A DNA stretch of 64,000 nt from NCBI RefSeq assembly GCF_002778285.1, contig NZ_NESM01000002.1, positions 62,001 to 126,000 on the forward strand, given 5' to 3'. The DNA comes from Limnohabitans sp. 15K (GTDB taxonomy: Bacteria > Pseudomonadota > Gammaproteobacteria > Burkholderiales > Burkholderiaceae_C). Position numbers and translations under genes: made by a program. Below the pieces are notes generated by a model. The model was not told where the DNA came from, did no database searches, and saw only the letters and a list, made by a program, of their open reading frames with translations. This document shows, one piece after another, positions 42,823 through 53,029 of the stretch; within the stretch, counting starts at the first letter, position 1, and every line of letters starts with the position of its first letter.

Positions 42823-44256
42823 ATGACCCAGATCACCGACTTCAACGCCAGCGAACTGTCCGGGCGCATCCACCAGCGCCAGGTTTCTTGCACCGAGGTG
42901 ATGCAAGCCTATCTGGCCCGCATCGAGCAGCTCAACCCCACCTACAACGCCATCGTCAACCTCGCCCCGGCCGATACCCTGCTGGCCCAAGCACGGACCT
43001 GCGACGCCGAGCTGGCGCTCGGCCAGTCTCGCGGCTGGCTGCACGGCATCCCGCAGGCCATCAAGGACACCGGACACGCCGTGGGCTTTCCGACCACCTT
43101 TGGCAGTACCGTGCTGCAAGCGGCCCTTCCCGCCAAGGACAGCATCATGACCGAGCGCATGAAGGCAGCGGGCGCCATCGTGATCGGCAAAACCAACATG
43201 CCCGAGCTGGGCCTGGGCTCGCACACCTTCAACACCTTGTTTGGCCCCACGCCCAACGCCTGGGACACGGCGGTGAGCGCAGGCGGCAGCAGCGGCGGCG
43301 CGGCCGTGGCACTGGCCCAGCGCCTGCTGCCCGTGGCCGATGGTTCAGACTTCATGGGCAGCCTGCGCAACCCGGCGGGCTGGAACCACATTTTTGGCAT
43401 GCGCCCCTCGCAAGGCCGCGTGCCCTTTGGCCCTGGGGCCGATGTGTGGGTGGACCAGCTGGGCACCGAAGGCCCCATGGCCCGCAGCGTGCGCGACTTG
43501 GCCCGCCTGCTGGCCACACAGTCAGGCCATGACGCCCGCCAACCGCTGTCACTCAACGGCAGCGTTGACGCATCCGACTTGCGGTACACGCCCGATGCGC
43601 TGCGCGGTTTACGTGTCGGTTGGTTGGGCGACCTGAACGGCCACCTGGCCATGGAGGACGGCATTCTGGACGTGTGCCAAGAGGCGCTGCAGCACATGGC
43701 GGGCCATGGTGCCCAGGTGAGCGCCATCGGTCTGGGCTTTGACACGCAAGCGCTGTGGGACTGCTGGTTGGTCTGGCGCCGTGCGCTGGTCGGCCCCAAA
43801 GTGGCGGCCTTGCTGCAAATTCCGGGCGCCAAAGACCAACTCAAACCTGAAGCCCTGTGGGAGCATGAGAACTCGCTCAAGCTGTCGTTCATGGACTTCA
43901 TGCAGGCCAGCCAGACACGCAGCGCCTTCTACCAGCACCTGCTCGGTCTGTTTGGCCAATACGACGTGCTGGCCCTGCCCGTGGCGCAGACCTGGCCGTT
44001 TGCGCTGCAAGAGCGCTGGCCACAACACATTGGCGCAAGCGCCATGGACACCTACCACCGCTGGATGGAGTGCACCATTTACGCCACGCTGGCGGGCCTG
44101 CCCGCCATCAGCCTGCCTGCGGGCTTTCACCCGACACACGGCTGGCCCATGGGCGTGCAGCTGATCGGTAAACCACAAGGCGATCTGGCCTTGTTGCAGG
44201 TGGCGGCGGCCTACGAGGCGGTGCGGGGCGACTGGCTGCAAAAGAGGCCAGCGTAA
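42823..44256 (+). CDS. amidase-signature hydrolase 2
   Basis: The 477-residue enzyme carries the same triad: Lys in GIPQAIKDTGHAVG and the serines in SAGGSSGGAAVALAQRLLPVADGSDFMGSLRNPAGWN. It follows amidase 1 by 14 bases. The two share only the core and are not a recent duplication. Its DFMGSLRNPAGW form differs from GatA (usually GSDTGGSIR). The substrate is unknown. An amide or gamma-glutamyl amide linked to the amine pathway is a guess from context only. Confidence 0.88.
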   Translation: MTQITDFNASELSGRIHQRQVSCTEVMQAYLARIEQLNPTYNAIVNLAPADTLLAQARTCDAELALGQSRGWLHGIPQAIKDTGHAVGFPTTFGSTVLQAALPAKDSIMTERMKAAGAIVIGKTNMPELGLGSHTFNTLFGPTPNAWDTAVSAGGSSGGAAVALAQRLLPVADGSDFMGSLRNPAGWNHIFGMRPSQGRVPFGPGADVWVDQLGTEGPMARSVRDLARLLATQSGHDARQPLSLNGSVDASDLRYTPDALRGLRVGWLGDLNGHLAMEDGILDVCQEALQHMAGHGAQVSAIGLGFDTQALWDCWLVWRRALVGPKVAALLQIPGAKDQLKPEALWEHENSLKLSFMDFMQASQTRSAFYQHLLGLFGQYDVLALPVAQTWPFALQERWPQHIGASAMDTYHRWMECTIYATLAGLPAISLPAGFHPTHGWPMGVQLIGKPQGDLALLQVAAAYEAVRGDWLQKRPA

Positions 44257-44263
44257 GCAGCGA

Positions 44264-44299
44264 TCCGATCAGCCCCTGCATCGCACGGGGCTCAATCGG
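44264..44299. terminator. hairpin between convergent amidase and esterase genes
   Basis: CCGAT and AGCCCC pair with GGGGCT and ATCGG around a 10-base loop. The right arm covers the stop codon of the leftward esterase gene. No T-run follows in either direction, so termination is only suggested. Confidence 0.35.
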
Positions 44300-45674
44300 T
44301 CAGTTCGAGCAGCGTCGTGTGCCCTTGGGCCATGGGCCATGTCAAACCCACGATTTTTTCGCCGTTGAAGCTGCCGACCACGCTGCGATGCGTGCTGTCG
44401 TTCAAGCGCAAGCGGCTCGCGGCCACCCCTGCCCCGGACGGCACGCCGGGCAAGCTGCTTTGCCCGTCCAGACTCATGGCGTCGCGCGCCGGGTCGAAAT
44501 ACCCCCGGGGTCGGGTGAAGCTGAGCACCGCTTGAGCCGCACGATCGGCGTCGTTCACACGCTCTGGCCGCATGTTGAGCCATGGGCTCGATCTGGGCAA
44601 TGGGCTGCGGTAAATGTGCGTGGTGGCGTAACCTGCGGCCTGGATCTCGAATTCATAACTTGTGTCGCCACGCCCCCGAAAAGGCCCCCATTGCCCATCG
44701 GCCCCCGTGGTCTGGACGTGGACCGCTGGCCCCTGGCGCTGGCCAGTGGCCGCGTCGGTGGCGAAAATGGCCATGCGGGCGCCGCGCAAAGGCAGGTTGT
44801 TGACGAAGTTGCCGCTGCCCGCGTCCATCGGGTCCAGGCCCAGGCCAACCAGTTTGCCGTTGAGCACCACGTCGATCTGGCGCACCAGACCAATGCGCGG
44901 CGCCTGCCCTGTGATGAAGCGGTAAGTGGCTTCAAAGGCGGTTTGGGAATAAGACGTTTCGCGGTGGTCAATTTTGGTGATCACCACATTCGTGGCCCCT
45001 TTGAGTTCGGGGCCCTCAAAGCCCACCATCGTGGGTTTGCCTTTCATGCCCAGCCACAGCCCATCGGGCTGCGCGAATTTGTCGTTGTTGTCCGAGCGGA
45101 TGGTCATCCAGCGTGTGGGGCCGCAGACCTCGTCGCCTTGGGCGTTTTTGGGGGCATTGAGTTGCTGGAGGAACGTTCCTGTGCCGGAAAACTCGTTGGC
45201 CTCGTTGACGCCAGGAATGGCCTGTACCCCGTGGTTGGGCGTGCCGCCCAGCACAGCGTGGCTGACGACTGCGGCACCACCGCCATTGCAAATGAAGTTG
45301 CGGATCGCATTGCCCCCACGCGAGTTGCCCACCAAAATCACTTGGCTTGCCCCAGTGCGGTGCAAGACGGCCTGCACCTCGTCTCGCAAGAAAGCCATGT
45401 GTTCCTGGGTGGACGAGCGCCCGGCTTGCGCTTTGTTGTCGGCGTCGCGCGCCAATGGGTAAGGCACGTCAATGGCGTGCAAGCGGTCCGTGGGCCAGCC
45501 GTTGGACTCGAAGCGCCAAACGGTGGACTGCCACAGGCCTGCGGTGTCGCCGTTGCCATGCACAAACACGATCGGTGTCCGCTCTGCCTGAGCACTGAGC
45601 GGAGGCCCCGAACAAGCACTCAAGAGCAGCAAGGCTGCTGAAACAAGTCCCAATGAGCGTCGCTGGAGGTTCAT
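44292..45674 (-). CDS. lipoprotein alpha/beta-hydrolase (esterase/lipase-like)
   Basis: The 460-residue product has a lipoprotein signal (MNLQRRSLGLVSAALLLLSAC, lipobox LLSAC with Cys21), so it is anchored to a membrane, probably the outer one. The hydrolase domain shows VFVHGNGD (oxyanion region) and the nucleophile elbow GNSRGG, in place of GxSxG with Gly-Asn. A C-terminal beta-rich part (about 290-455) contains carbohydrate-binding-like repeats. The ATG at 45674 gives the proper signal. It is next to lgt, the enzyme that lipidates such proteins, though this adjacency may be chance. Confidence 0.8.
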   Translation of the reverse strand: MNLQRRSLGLVSAALLLLSACSGPPLSAQAERTPIVFVHGNGDTAGLWQSTVWRFESNGWPTDRLHAIDVPYPLARDADNKAQAGRSSTQEHMAFLRDEVQAVLHRTGASQVILVGNSRGGNAIRNFICNGGGAAVVSHAVLGGTPNHGVQAIPGVNEANEFSGTGTFLQQLNAPKNAQGDEVCGPTRWMTIRSDNNDKFAQPDGLWLGMKGKPTMVGFEGPELKGATNVVITKIDHRETSYSQTAFEATYRFITGQAPRIGLVRQIDVVLNGKLVGLGLDPMDAGSGNFVNNLPLRGARMAIFATDAATGQRQGPAVHVQTTGADGQWGPFRGRGDTSYEFEIQAAGYATTHIYRSPLPRSSPWLNMRPERVNDADRAAQAVLSFTRPRGYFDPARDAMSLDGQSSLPGVPSGAGVAASRLRLNDSTHRSVVGSFNGEKIVGLTWPMAQGHTTLLELTD

Positions 45675-45746
45675 GGCATTCCTATCGTGTGCTTGGCAAA
45701 GCGCACATCCTCCTGCCAACCCGGCCGAAAGCCTGACTCCTGTGCG

Positions 45747-46553
45747 TCAGTGGGGCTTGTCCGATCTACGACCGAACCAGACCCACAACACCACGCCGCC
45801 CAGCATCATTGGTACACAAAGCCACTGCCCCATGCTCATGCCCAAGCTCAAAAGGCCCAGATGCGCATCGGGTTCGCGGAAAAACTCGGCCACGAAGCGG
45901 AAGAAACCGTAGCCCAGCAGGAAGGCACCCGAGACTTGGCCCGTAGGACGGTCTTTGCGGGCAAACCACCAGAGCAAGACGAACAACAGTAGCCCTTCCA
46001 GCGCAATTTGGTAAATCTGCGAAGGATGACGCGGCAAATCCCCTGCGCCGCGAAACACCATGCCCCAGGGCAATGCAGGATCCGCCACCCGGCCCCAAAG
46101 TTCGCCATTGATGAAGTTGCCAATGCGTCCTGCTGCCAAGCCCGTGGGCACACAAGGGGCCACAAAGTCCATGACCTGCAAAAATGGGCGCTGACGGGTG
46201 CGGGCGAACCAAACCATGGCCAGTATCACCCCGAGTAGGCCCCCATGAAAGCTCATGCCGCCTTGCCAAACCGCCAAAATTTCCAGTGGGTTGGAGAAGT
46301 AATAGGCGGGTTTATAAAACAGGCAGTAACCCACGCGCCCACCCAAGATGACACCGAGCACGCCCAAAAACAAGATGTCTTCGACATCACGCTTTTGCCA
46401 CTGAGGCAGGTTTTTAAAAGGCAAATGCCCCAAGCGCCGGATAGCGAGCCCAAAAAACAGGCCAAAAGCAGCCAGGTAAGTCAAGCCGTACCAATGGACA
46501 GCCAAAGGGCCCAATTGAAGGGCAACGGGGTCGATTTGAGGATGGATCAGCAT
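45747..46553 (-). CDS. lgt: prolipoprotein diacylglyceryl transferase
   Basis: Lgt moves a diacylglyceryl group from phosphatidylglycerol to the lipobox cysteine of prolipoproteins in the inner membrane. The 268-residue protein has seven helices. It keeps the family motifs [21 protein letters not shown], the Lgt signature [21 protein letters not shown] and the late [11 protein letters not shown]. The ATG at 46553 gives the common start MLIHPQIDP; a GTG five codons earlier is possible. It is divergent from ilvD. Confidence 0.96.
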   Translation of the reverse strand: MLIHPQIDPVALQLGPLAVHWYGLTYLAAFGLFFGLAIRRLGHLPFKNLPQWQKRDVEDILFLGVLGVILGGRVGYCLFYKPAYYFSNPLEILAVWQGGMSFHGGLLGVILAMVWFARTRQRPFLQVMDFVAPCVPTGLAAGRIGNFINGELWGRVADPALPWGMVFRGAGDLPRHPSQIYQIALEGLLLFVLLWWFARKDRPTGQVSGAFLLGYGFFRFVAEFFREPDAHLGLLSLGMSMGQWLCVPMMLGGVVLWVWFGRRSDKPH

Positions 46554-46656
46554 GTCCGGATTGTGCACCGGTCATGCCGCGACTCGGACACACTGGCCAG
46601 TCAGTCCCCCGTTAAAATGGGCCGACTTTTATTTTGGGCCCCTGAAGGACAACACC

Positions 46657-48360
46657 ATGAGCGACAAAATCATCCCGATCACACCCATCAACCGCAGAAG
46701 CGCCAACATCACACAGGGCAAATCTCGAGCCCCCAACCGGTCGATGTACTACGCCATGGGCTACGAAGAAGGTGACTTCGTCAAACCCATGGTGGGCGTC
46801 GCCAATGGCCACAGCACCATCACCCCCTGCAACAGCGGTTTGCAAAAATTGGCCGATGCAGCCATCCAAGGCATCGAAGAGGCCGGTGGCAATGCCCAAG
46901 TGTTTGGCACCCCCACCATTTCCGACGGCATGGCCATGGGCACCGAAGGCATGAAGTATTCGCTCGTTAGCCGCGAAGTCATCTCAGACTGCATTGAAAC
47001 CTGCGTGGGTGGTCAATGGATGGATGGTGTTTTGGTGGTCGGCGGTTGCGACAAAAACATGCCCGGCGGCATGATGGGCATGTTGCGCGCCAACGTGCCG
47101 GCTATTTATGTTTACGGCGGCACCATCCTGCCGGGCCGTTACCAAGGCAAAGACCTGAACATCGTCAGCGTGTTCGAAGCCGTGGGTGAAAACGCTGCGG
47201 GCAAACTCAGCGACTTTGACCTCAAAGAAATCGAAAAGCGCGCCATTCCCGGAACGGGTTCTTGCGGCGGTATGTACACCGCCAACACCATGTCCTCGGC
47301 GTTTGAGGCTTTAGGCATGTCCCTGCCCTACTCGTCCACCATGGCCAACCCGCACGACGAAAAGCAAAACTCGGCCAAAGAGTCTGCGAAGGTTTTGATC
47401 GAAGCCATCAAAAAAGACCTCAAGCCCCGCGACATCGTGACCAAGGAAGCGATTGAAAACGCTGTGGCCGTGATCATGGCCACGGGCGGTTCGACCAATG
47501 CTGTGCTGCACTTTTTGGCCATTGCCCACACCGCAGGCGTGGAGTGGACGATTGATGACTTCGAGCGCATGCGCAAGAAAATTCCAGTCATTTGCGACTT
47601 GAAACCCAGTGGCAAATACCTGGCCGTCGACCTGCACCAAGCCGGTGGCATTCCCCAAGTCATGAAAACCTTGTTGGCCGCTGGTTTGTTGCACGGTGAC
47701 TGCATGACCATCACAGGCAAAACCATTGCCGAAAACCTGAAAGACGTGCCGGACGTTCCACGGGCCGACCAAGACGTGATCCGCCCGATCGACAAGCCCA
47801 TGTACGCCGAAGGCCACTTGGCCATCCTGAAGGGCAACCTGTCGCCTGAAGGCGCTGTGGCCAAGATCACTGGTCTGAAAAACCCGGTCATCACCGGCCC
47901 CGCCCGTGTGTTCGACGACGAGCAATCGGCCCTGGAAGCCATTTTGGCGGGCAAGATCAAAGCCGGTGACGTGATGGTCTTGCGTTACCTTGGCCCCAAA
48001 GGCGGCCCCGGCATGCCCGAAATGCTGGCCCCCACGGGCGCGCTGATCGGCGCGGGTCTGGGTGAAAGCGTGGGCTTGATCACCGATGGCCGTTTCTCCG
48101 GCGGCACTTGGGGCATGGTGGTGGGCCACGTCGCTCCCGAAGCCGCAGCCGGTGGCACCATCGCTTTTGTGAATGAAGGTGACAGCATCACCATCGACGC
48201 ACACAAGCTGATTCTGGAGCTGAACGTGCCCGAAGCTGAATTGGCCAAACGCCGTGAAGGCTGGAAAGCCCCTGAACCCCGCTATACCCGTGGCGTGCAA
48301 GCCAAGTTCGCTTTCAACGCATCGAGCGCCAGCAAAGGTGCTGTGCTTGACCTGTACTGA
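46657..48360 (+). CDS. ilvD: dihydroxy-acid dehydratase
   Basis: IlvD makes the 2-oxo acids of valine and isoleucine. The 567-residue enzyme has the iron-sulfur cysteines in the expected contexts (NSGLQ after [26 protein letters not shown]). It also has the [12 protein letters not shown] block and the C-terminal [11 protein letters not shown]. The ATG at 46657 has AAGGA 10 bases upstream. It stands alone, divergent from lgt, with a strong terminator after it. Confidence 0.97.
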   Translation: MSDKIIPITPINRRSANITQGKSRAPNRSMYYAMGYEEGDFVKPMVGVANGHSTITPCNSGLQKLADAAIQGIEEAGGNAQVFGTPTISDGMAMGTEGMKYSLVSREVISDCIETCVGGQWMDGVLVVGGCDKNMPGGMMGMLRANVPAIYVYGGTILPGRYQGKDLNIVSVFEAVGENAAGKLSDFDLKEIEKRAIPGTGSCGGMYTANTMSSAFEALGMSLPYSSTMANPHDEKQNSAKESAKVLIEAIKKDLKPRDIVTKEAIENAVAVIMATGGSTNAVLHFLAIAHTAGVEWTIDDFERMRKKIPVICDLKPSGKYLAVDLHQAGGIPQVMKTLLAAGLLHGDCMTITGKTIAENLKDVPDVPRADQDVIRPIDKPMYAEGHLAILKGNLSPEGAVAKITGLKNPVITGPARVFDDEQSALEAILAGKIKAGDVMVLRYLGPKGGPGMPEMLAPTGALIGAGLGESVGLITDGRFSGGTWGMVVGHVAPEAAAGGTIAFVNEGDSITIDAHKLILELNVPEAELAKRREGWKAPEPRYTRGVQAKFAFNASSASKGAVLDLY

Positions 48361-48380
48361 TCTAAAAGCCAATGCCCAGC

Positions 48381-48408
48381 AAAAAAGCCGCTTTTCAGCG
48401 GCTTTTTT
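48381..48408. terminator. bidirectional intrinsic terminator after ilvD
   Basis: AAAAAAGCCGC and GCGGCTTTTTT form a perfect 11-base stem around TTTTCA. A-run and T-run flank it, so it can work on both strands, ending ilvD and possibly the convergent GlcG gene. Confidence 0.85.
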
Positions 48409-48475
48409 GTGGGCGCTTGGTTTGCCTCAAGCAAACTCCGGCAAGGCCAAAGCCTGCCAAATGGGCTTTTGAGAA

Positions 48476-48883
48476 TTACAAACCGATGGCTGCGATGCCG
48501 GCTTTCGCGATTTGTGCGTCTTCGGTCGATTTGACACCGCTCACGCCCACAGCACCCAAGCAGAAACCGTCTTTCATGATTGGCACACCACCTTCGAGCA
48601 TGCCTTCGATGGTGGGGGCCGACAAAAAGGACATGCGGCCGCCGTTGATGACGTCTTCATAGACCTTGGTTTCACGACGACCCAAAGCTGCCGTGTGGGC
48701 TTTGGCCGGTGCAATGTGAGAAGACACAGGGGCTGCGCCATCCAAACGGGCAAAGTGCAACAAATGGCCTCCAGCATCCACGATGGCGATGCTCACAGCC
48801 CAGTTGTTTTTGAGGGCTTCGGCTTCGGCCGCAGCGGCAATGGCTTTGACATCAGACAGTTCAAGGGTGGATTGTGTTTGCAT
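48476..48883 (-). CDS. GlcG/HbpS family haem-binding-like protein
   Basis: The 135-residue protein has the GlcG/HbpS pattern: an N-terminal helix (LELSDVKAIAAAAEAEA), VSIAIVDAGGHLLHFARLDGA, AKAHTAAL, and GGVPIMKDGFCLGAVGVSG. Members bind haem or cobalamin or act in glycolate loci, but most are of unknown role. It stands alone here, convergent with ilvD. Confidence 0.85.
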   Translation of the reverse strand: MQTQSTLELSDVKAIAAAAEAEALKNNWAVSIAIVDAGGHLLHFARLDGAAPVSSHIAPAKAHTAALGRRETKVYEDVINGGRMSFLSAPTIEGMLEGGVPIMKDGFCLGAVGVSGVKSTEDAQIAKAGIAAIGL

Positions 48884-49071
48884 ATATAGACTCGGTCTTC
48901 AAATAAAACCAGAAGCATACACGGGCCCCATCGGTCGATTGCTCACTTCAAAGCAAAACTGATGCACCCGGATAACCCCATCAGCAGACGGAAATCTTAA
49001 GTCCCTAGGCCCAGTCATTAAGGCACACCTACAATGGGTTCACCTTTTCACAGGCATGACAGGAGAAACAC

Positions 49072-49764
49072 ATGAGCGACCTTCAAACCCTCAATTCATC
49101 AGACTGGGGCCATGTCGACTTGGCCGCACGCAACCGCGTTCTGCGCAACACCTATTGGCTGCTGGCCTTGAGCCTTTTGCCCACCGTTTTGGGCGCATGG
49201 CTTGGCGTGGCCACTGGCATCACCCGTTCACTGACAGGTGGCTTGGGGCTGATCGTCTTCATGGCGGGCGCTTTCGGCTTCATGTTCGCCATCGAAAAGA
49301 CCAAAAACTCGGCGGCCGGTGTGCCCGTTTTGTTGGCCTTCACCTTCTTCATGGGTTTGATGCTGTCCCGCATGATCGCCATGGTGCTGGGTTTCAAGAA
49401 CGGGTCTGAGCTGATCATGACCGCGTTTGCTGGCACTGCAGGTGTGTTCTTTGTGATGGCCAGCTTGGCCAGCACCATCAAGCGTGATATTTCGGGCATG
49501 TCCAAATGGCTGATGGTGGGCGCTTTGGCCATCATGATCGGCGGCATCATCAACGTGTTTGTAGGCTCCACCGTGGGCATGATGGTGATCTCCGTGATGG
49601 CCATCGGCATCTTCAGCGCTTACATGCTGTACGACCTGAAGCAGATCATCGACGGTGGTGAGACCAACTACATCAGCGCCACTTTGGCTTTGTACTTGGA
49701 CATCTTCAACGTCTTCCAAAGCCTGTTGGCCTTGTTGGGCATCATGGGCGGCGAAAAAGACTGA
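49072..49764 (+). CDS. Bax inhibitor-1/YccA family membrane protein
   Basis: The 230-residue protein has seven helices and ends in the BI-1 pattern AYMLYDLKQIIDGGETNYISATLALYLDIFNVFQSLLALLG. YccA in E. coli modulates the FtsH protease, and other family members leak calcium. The ATG at 49072 has an AGGAG site. It stands alone, with a terminator behind it. Confidence 0.92.
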   Translation: MSDLQTLNSSDWGHVDLAARNRVLRNTYWLLALSLLPTVLGAWLGVATGITRSLTGGLGLIVFMAGAFGFMFAIEKTKNSAAGVPVLLAFTFFMGLMLSRMIAMVLGFKNGSELIMTAFAGTAGVFFVMASLASTIKRDISGMSKWLMVGALAIMIGGIINVFVGSTVGMMVISVMAIGIFSAYMLYDLKQIIDGGETNYISATLALYLDIFNVFQSLLALLGIMGGEKD

Positions 49765-49785
49765 GACGTCTCAGCTTTCCCAATC

Positions 49786-49811
49786 AAAAAGGCTCCTTCG
49801 GGAGCCTTTTT
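49786..49811. terminator. intrinsic terminator between yccA-like gene and rlmD
   Basis: AAAAAGGCTCC and GGAGCCTTTTT form a perfect 11-base stem closed by a TTCG tetraloop. It can serve both convergent genes. Confidence 0.9.
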
Positions 49812-49828
49812 GCTGGGTGACCTGTGCA

Positions 49829-51256
49829 TCAAATCAGTTCGAACACCGCCATACTTTCCACATGCGCTGTGTGCGCAAACATGTTGATGACGCCCGCACT
49901 CACGCAGCGGTAACCGGCGCGGTGCACCAAGATGTCGGCGTCGCGGGCCAGGGTCGCGGGGTTGCAGCTCACATACACAATGCGCTTGGGGGGCAACCAG
50001 CCTTGGCGCAAATCGGGGTTCTCGTTCAGTTCGGCCAAGGCTTTGCTCAGGGCAAAGGCGCCCTCACGCGGTGGATCCACCAACCATTTGTCAGCGGTGC
50101 CATCGGCGACAAGCATCTCGGGTGTCATCTCAAACAGGTTGCGGGCCACAAATTGTGTGGGTGCCAGAGCTTGGGCCTCAGGGCGATGGGCCTGGTTGGC
50201 AGCGTAGTTGTCGCGCGAACGGGCCACCAGCGTTTCTGCACCCTCAATGCCCAGTACTTCGCCCGCTTGTGTCGCAATCGGCAGTGTGAAGTTGCCCAAA
50301 CCGCAAAACCAGTCAATGACACGTTCGGTTTTTTGCGCATCCAGCAAACGCAAAGAGCGGGCCACCAACACACGGTTGATGAAGGGGTTGACTTGGGTGA
50401 AATCGGTGGGTCGAAACGGCATGGTGATGCCAAAGTCTGGCAGGCCATAACTGAGCTGTGGCCCCTCGGCATCGAGCAATTGCACCGTGTCAGGCCCTTT
50501 GGCTTGCAACCACCACTGCACATTTTGCGCAGCGGCAAAAGTGCGCAACAGGGTTTTGTCGCCGTCACTCAGCGGCTCCATGTGGCGAAGCACCAAGGCG
50601 GTCACGCTGTCACCACAAGCCAACTCCAGTTGCGGCAAACTCTCGCGGGCATCCATTTGGCCGATCAATTCCCGCAAAGGCAGCAGCATGCGGCTGACGT
50701 GCGGAGGCAAGACCGGGCAAACCTTCATGTCGGCGATGTAACGGCTTTTTCGCTCATGAAATCCAATCAGCACTTCGCCTTTTTTGATGACATAGCGCAC
50801 CGACAAACGAGCTCGGTAACGGTAACCCCAAGCAGGCCCTTCAATGGGGCGGAGCATGGTTTCCGCTTTGACTTTGCCCAGATGCCAAAGGTTGTCTTCC
50901 AGCACCCTTTGCTTGACCGCCACTTGGGCAGAAACCTCCAAGTGCTGCATCTTGCAGCCACCGCATGAACCTGTGTGCAGCCCAAAATGGGGGCAACCAG
51001 GGCGTACACGTTGGGAAGATTCGTGGTGAATTTCGGTCACCGTGCCCTGCTCAAAGCTGCTTTTTTTGCGGCCTACCTGAACCGAGACGACCTCAAAAGG
51101 CAAGGCCCCATCGATGAACACCACTTTGCCGTTGGGCCTGCGGGCAATGCCTTGGGCATCCATGTCGAGGGCATTCACACGCAACCAGCCCTCGGGCAGG
51201 TCGTCTGTGACGTAAGAATCGGGATTGGGTGGGGTTGAAATGTCTTGTTCGCTCAT
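49829..51256 (-). CDS. rlmD: 23S rRNA (uracil-1939 C5)-methyltransferase
   Basis: The 475-residue enzyme has an N-terminal TRAM domain (about 22-80) and the [4Fe-4S] cysteines in CPHF...[10 protein letters not shown]. The AdoMet fold shows [14 protein letters not shown], and the catalytic Cys is in [20 protein letters not shown] supplies motif IV. These features match RlmD rather than TrmA. The next genes upstream are the nlpD-like gene, pcm and surE on the same strand. Confidence 0.95.
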   Translation of the reverse strand: MSEQDISTPPNPDSYVTDDLPEGWLRVNALDMDAQGIARRPNGKVVFIDGALPFEVVSVQVGRKKSSFEQGTVTEIHHESSQRVRPGCPHFGLHTGSCGGCKMQHLEVSAQVAVKQRVLEDNLWHLGKVKAETMLRPIEGPAWGYRYRARLSVRYVIKKGEVLIGFHERKSRYIADMKVCPVLPPHVSRMLLPLRELIGQMDARESLPQLELACGDSVTALVLRHMEPLSDGDKTLLRTFAAAQNVQWWLQAKGPDTVQLLDAEGPQLSYGLPDFGITMPFRPTDFTQVNPFINRVLVARSLRLLDAQKTERVIDWFCGLGNFTLPIATQAGEVLGIEGAETLVARSRDNYAANQAHRPEAQALAPTQFVARNLFEMTPEMLVADGTADKWLVDPPREGAFALSKALAELNENPDLRQGWLPPKRIVYVSCNPATLARDADILVHRAGYRCVSAGVINMFAHTAHVESMAVFELI

Positions 51257-51331
51257 GCCCTGATTGTCTCAGGATGCAGCGTGCATTTCGGGGTCAAAAA
51301 CCAGAATGGTCCACAGCAATGGACCCACGCT

Positions 51332-52180
51332 TCATCGGGCGGGTAAAAGCTTGGCCGGATCGACGGGTTTGCCTTGCCTGCGGACCTCAAAGTGCAGTTT
51401 CACACGGTCAGCGTCCGACTTGCCCATTTCGGCAATTTTTTGGCCCTTGCGTACTTTTTGGTCTTCTTTGACCAGCAAAGCTTGGTTGTGGGCATAAGCC
51501 GTCAAAAAGGTGTTGTTGTGCTTGAGGATGATCAAGTTGCCATAACCGCGCAAACCGGCACCGGCATAGACCACTTGTCCGTCCGCCGATGCCACGATGG
51601 CATCGCCGGCTTTGCCCGCAATGTCCAAGCCTTTGTTTTTGGCTTCGTCAAACCCAGCGATCAGCGCACCATTGGCAGGCCAAATGAACCCCAAGCCTTC
51701 GTCGTTGCCCGAAGGCTGGTTGGCAGAAGGTGCTGGCTCGGGTTTGGGCGGACTCACACTGCTCGCAGAAGCGTTGGTCTGTGCAATCGGGCGGACCACG
51801 ACGCCAGGCGTTTCTACCGCAGCACCGGGCGGAGAAACGCGCAAAACCTGCCCTACTTCGATCACATCGGGGTTGCTCAATTGGTTCCAGCGGGCCAAAT
51901 CACGCCAGCCTTGCCCGTTGTCCAGGCCAATGCGGGTCAAGGTCTCGCCGCGCTGCACGGTGTGGTAACCCGGTTTGCCAGCGTTTTCGCTGCCTGGCAT
52001 GGGCTTGGACGCATCCACCGAAGTCGAAGTGACAGGGTTGTTGGCTGAAGTGCTTGTGCGGCCCATGGGGCTGCGGTCTTCTACAGGCGCAGGGGCCCTA
52101 ACTGAGGAAGAGCATGCGCTCAGAAGCACCACGGTCAATGCCGTCAAAACCAGGGGACGAAAGTGAAACAAGGGGTTCAT
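51332..52180 (-). CDS. nlpD: NlpD-like murein hydrolase activator lipoprotein
   Basis: The 282-residue lipoprotein has a lipobox (VVLLSAC) and a LysM domain (about 72-115, YHTVQRGETLTRIGL). A Pro/Ser linker leads to a LytM (M23) domain at about 165-282. The zinc ligands are degenerate (NKGLDIAG in place of HxxxD), as in NlpD. It should therefore activate amidases for cell separation rather than cut peptidoglycan itself. It follows pcm by 15 bases, as in the common surE-pcm-nlpD order. Confidence 0.92.
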   Translation of the reverse strand: MNPLFHFRPLVLTALTVVLLSACSSSVRAPAPVEDRSPMGRTSTSANNPVTSTSVDASKPMPGSENAGKPGYHTVQRGETLTRIGLDNGQGWRDLARWNQLSNPDVIEVGQVLRVSPPGAAVETPGVVVRPIAQTNASASSVSPPKPEPAPSANQPSGNDEGLGFIWPANGALIAGFDEAKNKGLDIAGKAGDAIVASADGQVVYAGAGLRGYGNLIILKHNNTFLTAYAHNQALLVKEDQKVRKGQKIAEMGKSDADRVKLHFEVRRQGKPVDPAKLLPAR

Positions 52181-52195
52181 CGGTTTATCAGGGAT

Positions 52196-53029
52196 TCAGG
52201 CGACGCCCGATTTTAGAGGGACAAAATGAACAGCTTCCAGCACTTGGCGTTCATAGCCCTGTGCGGTTTTCAAAATCACCACCAAGGCTTGGTGGCCTGC
52301 GGGGGTGATGGTCGGAGCAATCAATCGCCCCCCCACAGCCAACTGCTCAAGCCAGGCATCGGGCACAGCATCACCACCAGCCGCAGAGATGATGCCCGCA
52401 TACGGTGCGCCCTTGGGGTAGCCCAGCATGCCGTCGCCAAAAATCAGGTGAACGTTGTGCAACCTGAATGGGCGCAAGTTGGTTCTGGCCTTCTCATGCA
52501 AGCCACGCAAGCGTTCGATGCTGTACACCTCTGTGGCCACATGGCTGAGCACGGCAGCTTGGTAGCCGCAACCGGTGCCAATTTCGAGAATGCGGCCCAA
52601 TTTTCCAGGTGCATCTTGGCAAAGCAACTCGACCATTCTGGCCACCACATTGGGTTTGGAGATCGTCTGCCCCAAACCAATCGGCAAACTGGTGTCCTCA
52701 TAGGCTTGATTGACCAATGCGCTTTCGACAAAACGGTGGCGCTCAACTTGGCCCATGGCATCCAACACACGCGCATCTTGGACACCTTGCTCTGCCAGTT
52801 TACGCACCATGCGCGCACGCACGGCGACCGAGTCCAGCCCCAAACCGGAGACGGCTGAAGAGGTTCGGGGCAAAACCCCACTCGCTTCTTTGGCCAACTG
52901 CTGGCTGGCGTTCAAACTCGGCGGGGGCGTGGAGGTCTGAGTTGCACCGACGCCGATGGCCGTTTTGCGCGGCGAACCGATTGCCCCGGAGGAGGACAAT
53001 TTGACTGGAAAACCAGGACGTTGGCTCAT
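52196..53029 (-). CDS. pcm: protein-L-isoaspartate O-methyltransferase
   Basis: PCM repairs isoaspartyl residues. The 277-residue product has the motifs [30 protein letters not shown], the AdoMet loop [15 protein letters not shown] and [19 protein letters not shown] Ser/Thr/Pro-rich N-terminal extension of about 65 residues makes it longer than the usual 210. The start overlaps the surE stop (ATGA), so the pair is translationally coupled. Confidence 0.95.
   Translation of the reverse strand: MSQRPGFPVKLSSSGAIGSPRKTAIGVGATQTSTPPPSLNASQQLAKEASGVLPRTSSAVSGLGLDSVAVRARMVRKLAEQGVQDARVLDAMGQVERHRFVESALVNQAYEDTSLPIGLGQTISKPNVVARMVELLCQDAPGKLGRILEIGTGCGYQAAVLSHVATEVYSIERLRGLHEKARTNLRPFRLHNVHLIFGDGMLGYPKGAPYAGIISAAGGDAVPDAWLEQLAVGGRLIAPTITPAGHQALVVILKTAQGYERQVLEAVHFVPLKSGVA

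Noticed and set aside
41345..44256. Amidases as GatA of the Glu-tRNA amidotransferase
   Set aside because: No gatB or gatC is near, and two unlike amidases stand in tandem behind a Bug protein.
51332..52180. NlpD with a broken active site read as a pseudogene
   Set aside because: Degenerate LytM zinc ligands are normal for NlpD, which works as an amidase activator.
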